Source of the DNA: Forficula auricularia
Lineage: Eukaryota; Arthropoda; Insecta; Dermaptera; Forficulidae
DNA length: 64,000 nt
Assembly: GCA_024734495.1 (NCBI GenBank)
Contig: JALMQS010000030.1
Span: 10,766,378-10,830,377, forward strand
Reading direction: 5' to 3'
Below are positions 63,906-64,000 of the stretch, one piece after another; the stretch's first letter is position 1, and each line of letters opens with the position of its first letter. The notes beneath the pieces were generated by a model. The model was not told the DNA's origin. It was given only the letters and a program-made list of their open reading frames with translations, and ran no database searches. The position numbers and the translations under genes are program-made.

Positions 63906-64000
63906 GATATAAATATTTATTCAAATTTCACAAAATTTTTATAAATATTAAACATTTTTCTTCGGAGACTGACAATTTAATGGAAGGCAATCCAGGATAA
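63906..64000. other. Window end, no feature
   Basis: AT-rich flank of the hAT; nothing recognised before the window ends. Confidence 0.4.

Overview
The window is AT-rich eukaryotic DNA, almost entirely built from transposable elements. It contains mariner, hAT, PIF/Harbinger, pogo-like and Helitron-like DNA elements, a jockey/CR1-type LINE, tRNA-headed SINEs and many Penelope-like elements (PLEs), all nested in one another. There are no operons and no bacterial gene structure. An arthropod, most likely an insect, fits best: the mariner, the PLEs and an abundant repeat whose ends read ACCGACTTCAAAAAA (a type I associate with Lepidoptera and other insects) all point there. The species cannot be named from the sequence, and no complete host protein-coding gene was found.

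Layout. 1-6.6 kb: a diverged direct duplication, a PLE-type inverted repeat holding a foldback element, which itself holds a SINE; a pogo-like MITE; a SINE-like head beside a LINE endonuclease scrap. 6.6-14.3 kb: less repetitive stretches between PLE inverted repeats, a large foldback, a LINE 3' end, a Tc1/mariner scrap and a PLE GIY-YIG fragment. 14.3-24.8 kb: copies of the ACCGACTTC repeat, a hAT with a transposase remnant, two hATs where one sits in the target duplication of the other, a SINE, and a 445-bp tandem array inserted in another element. 24.8-31 kb: mostly unique sequence, a Helitron-like end, and a 5'-truncated LINE lying between the halves of a MITE. 31-42.8 kb: Harbinger, an unusual G/C-skewed element, a PLE inverted repeat, mariner, and a 2-kb foldback containing a PLE with a readable GIY-YIG domain. 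42.8-50.3 kb: hAT with nested foldbacks, a second copy of the 2.2-kb foldback, and a Stowaway-like element. 50.3-64 kb: another foldback, a less repetitive stretch with E-box/CRE sites and splice-like signals, Helitron-like and ACTTTACC elements, and a hAT containing a PLE at the far end.

Main result. The PLE copies carry a repeated RNA motif: CTGA[T/A]GA, one extra base, helix II, GAAA, a short palindrome ending in T, then a cleavable base. Several copies also pair in helix I. This is a hammerhead ribozyme architecture, as known for PLEs, with a consistent one-base insertion and self-complementary helix III. In two PLE families it lies about 200-300 bp downstream of the endonuclease ORF. Other notable points are two SINE/LINE pairs that share 3' tails, a Stowaway-type mariner with a plant-like transposase scrap, hairpin termini that keep their fold while the sequence changes, and an array insertion with 12-bp target duplications and an empty site elsewhere in the window.

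Host genes. Possible host signals are weak: a minus-strand exon with a start codon at 47640-47740, a splice donor at 52101 with two CACGTG sites and a TGACGTCA site beyond it, and a 49-nt plus-strand exon candidate at 37950-37998. All are inferred from splice consensus only.
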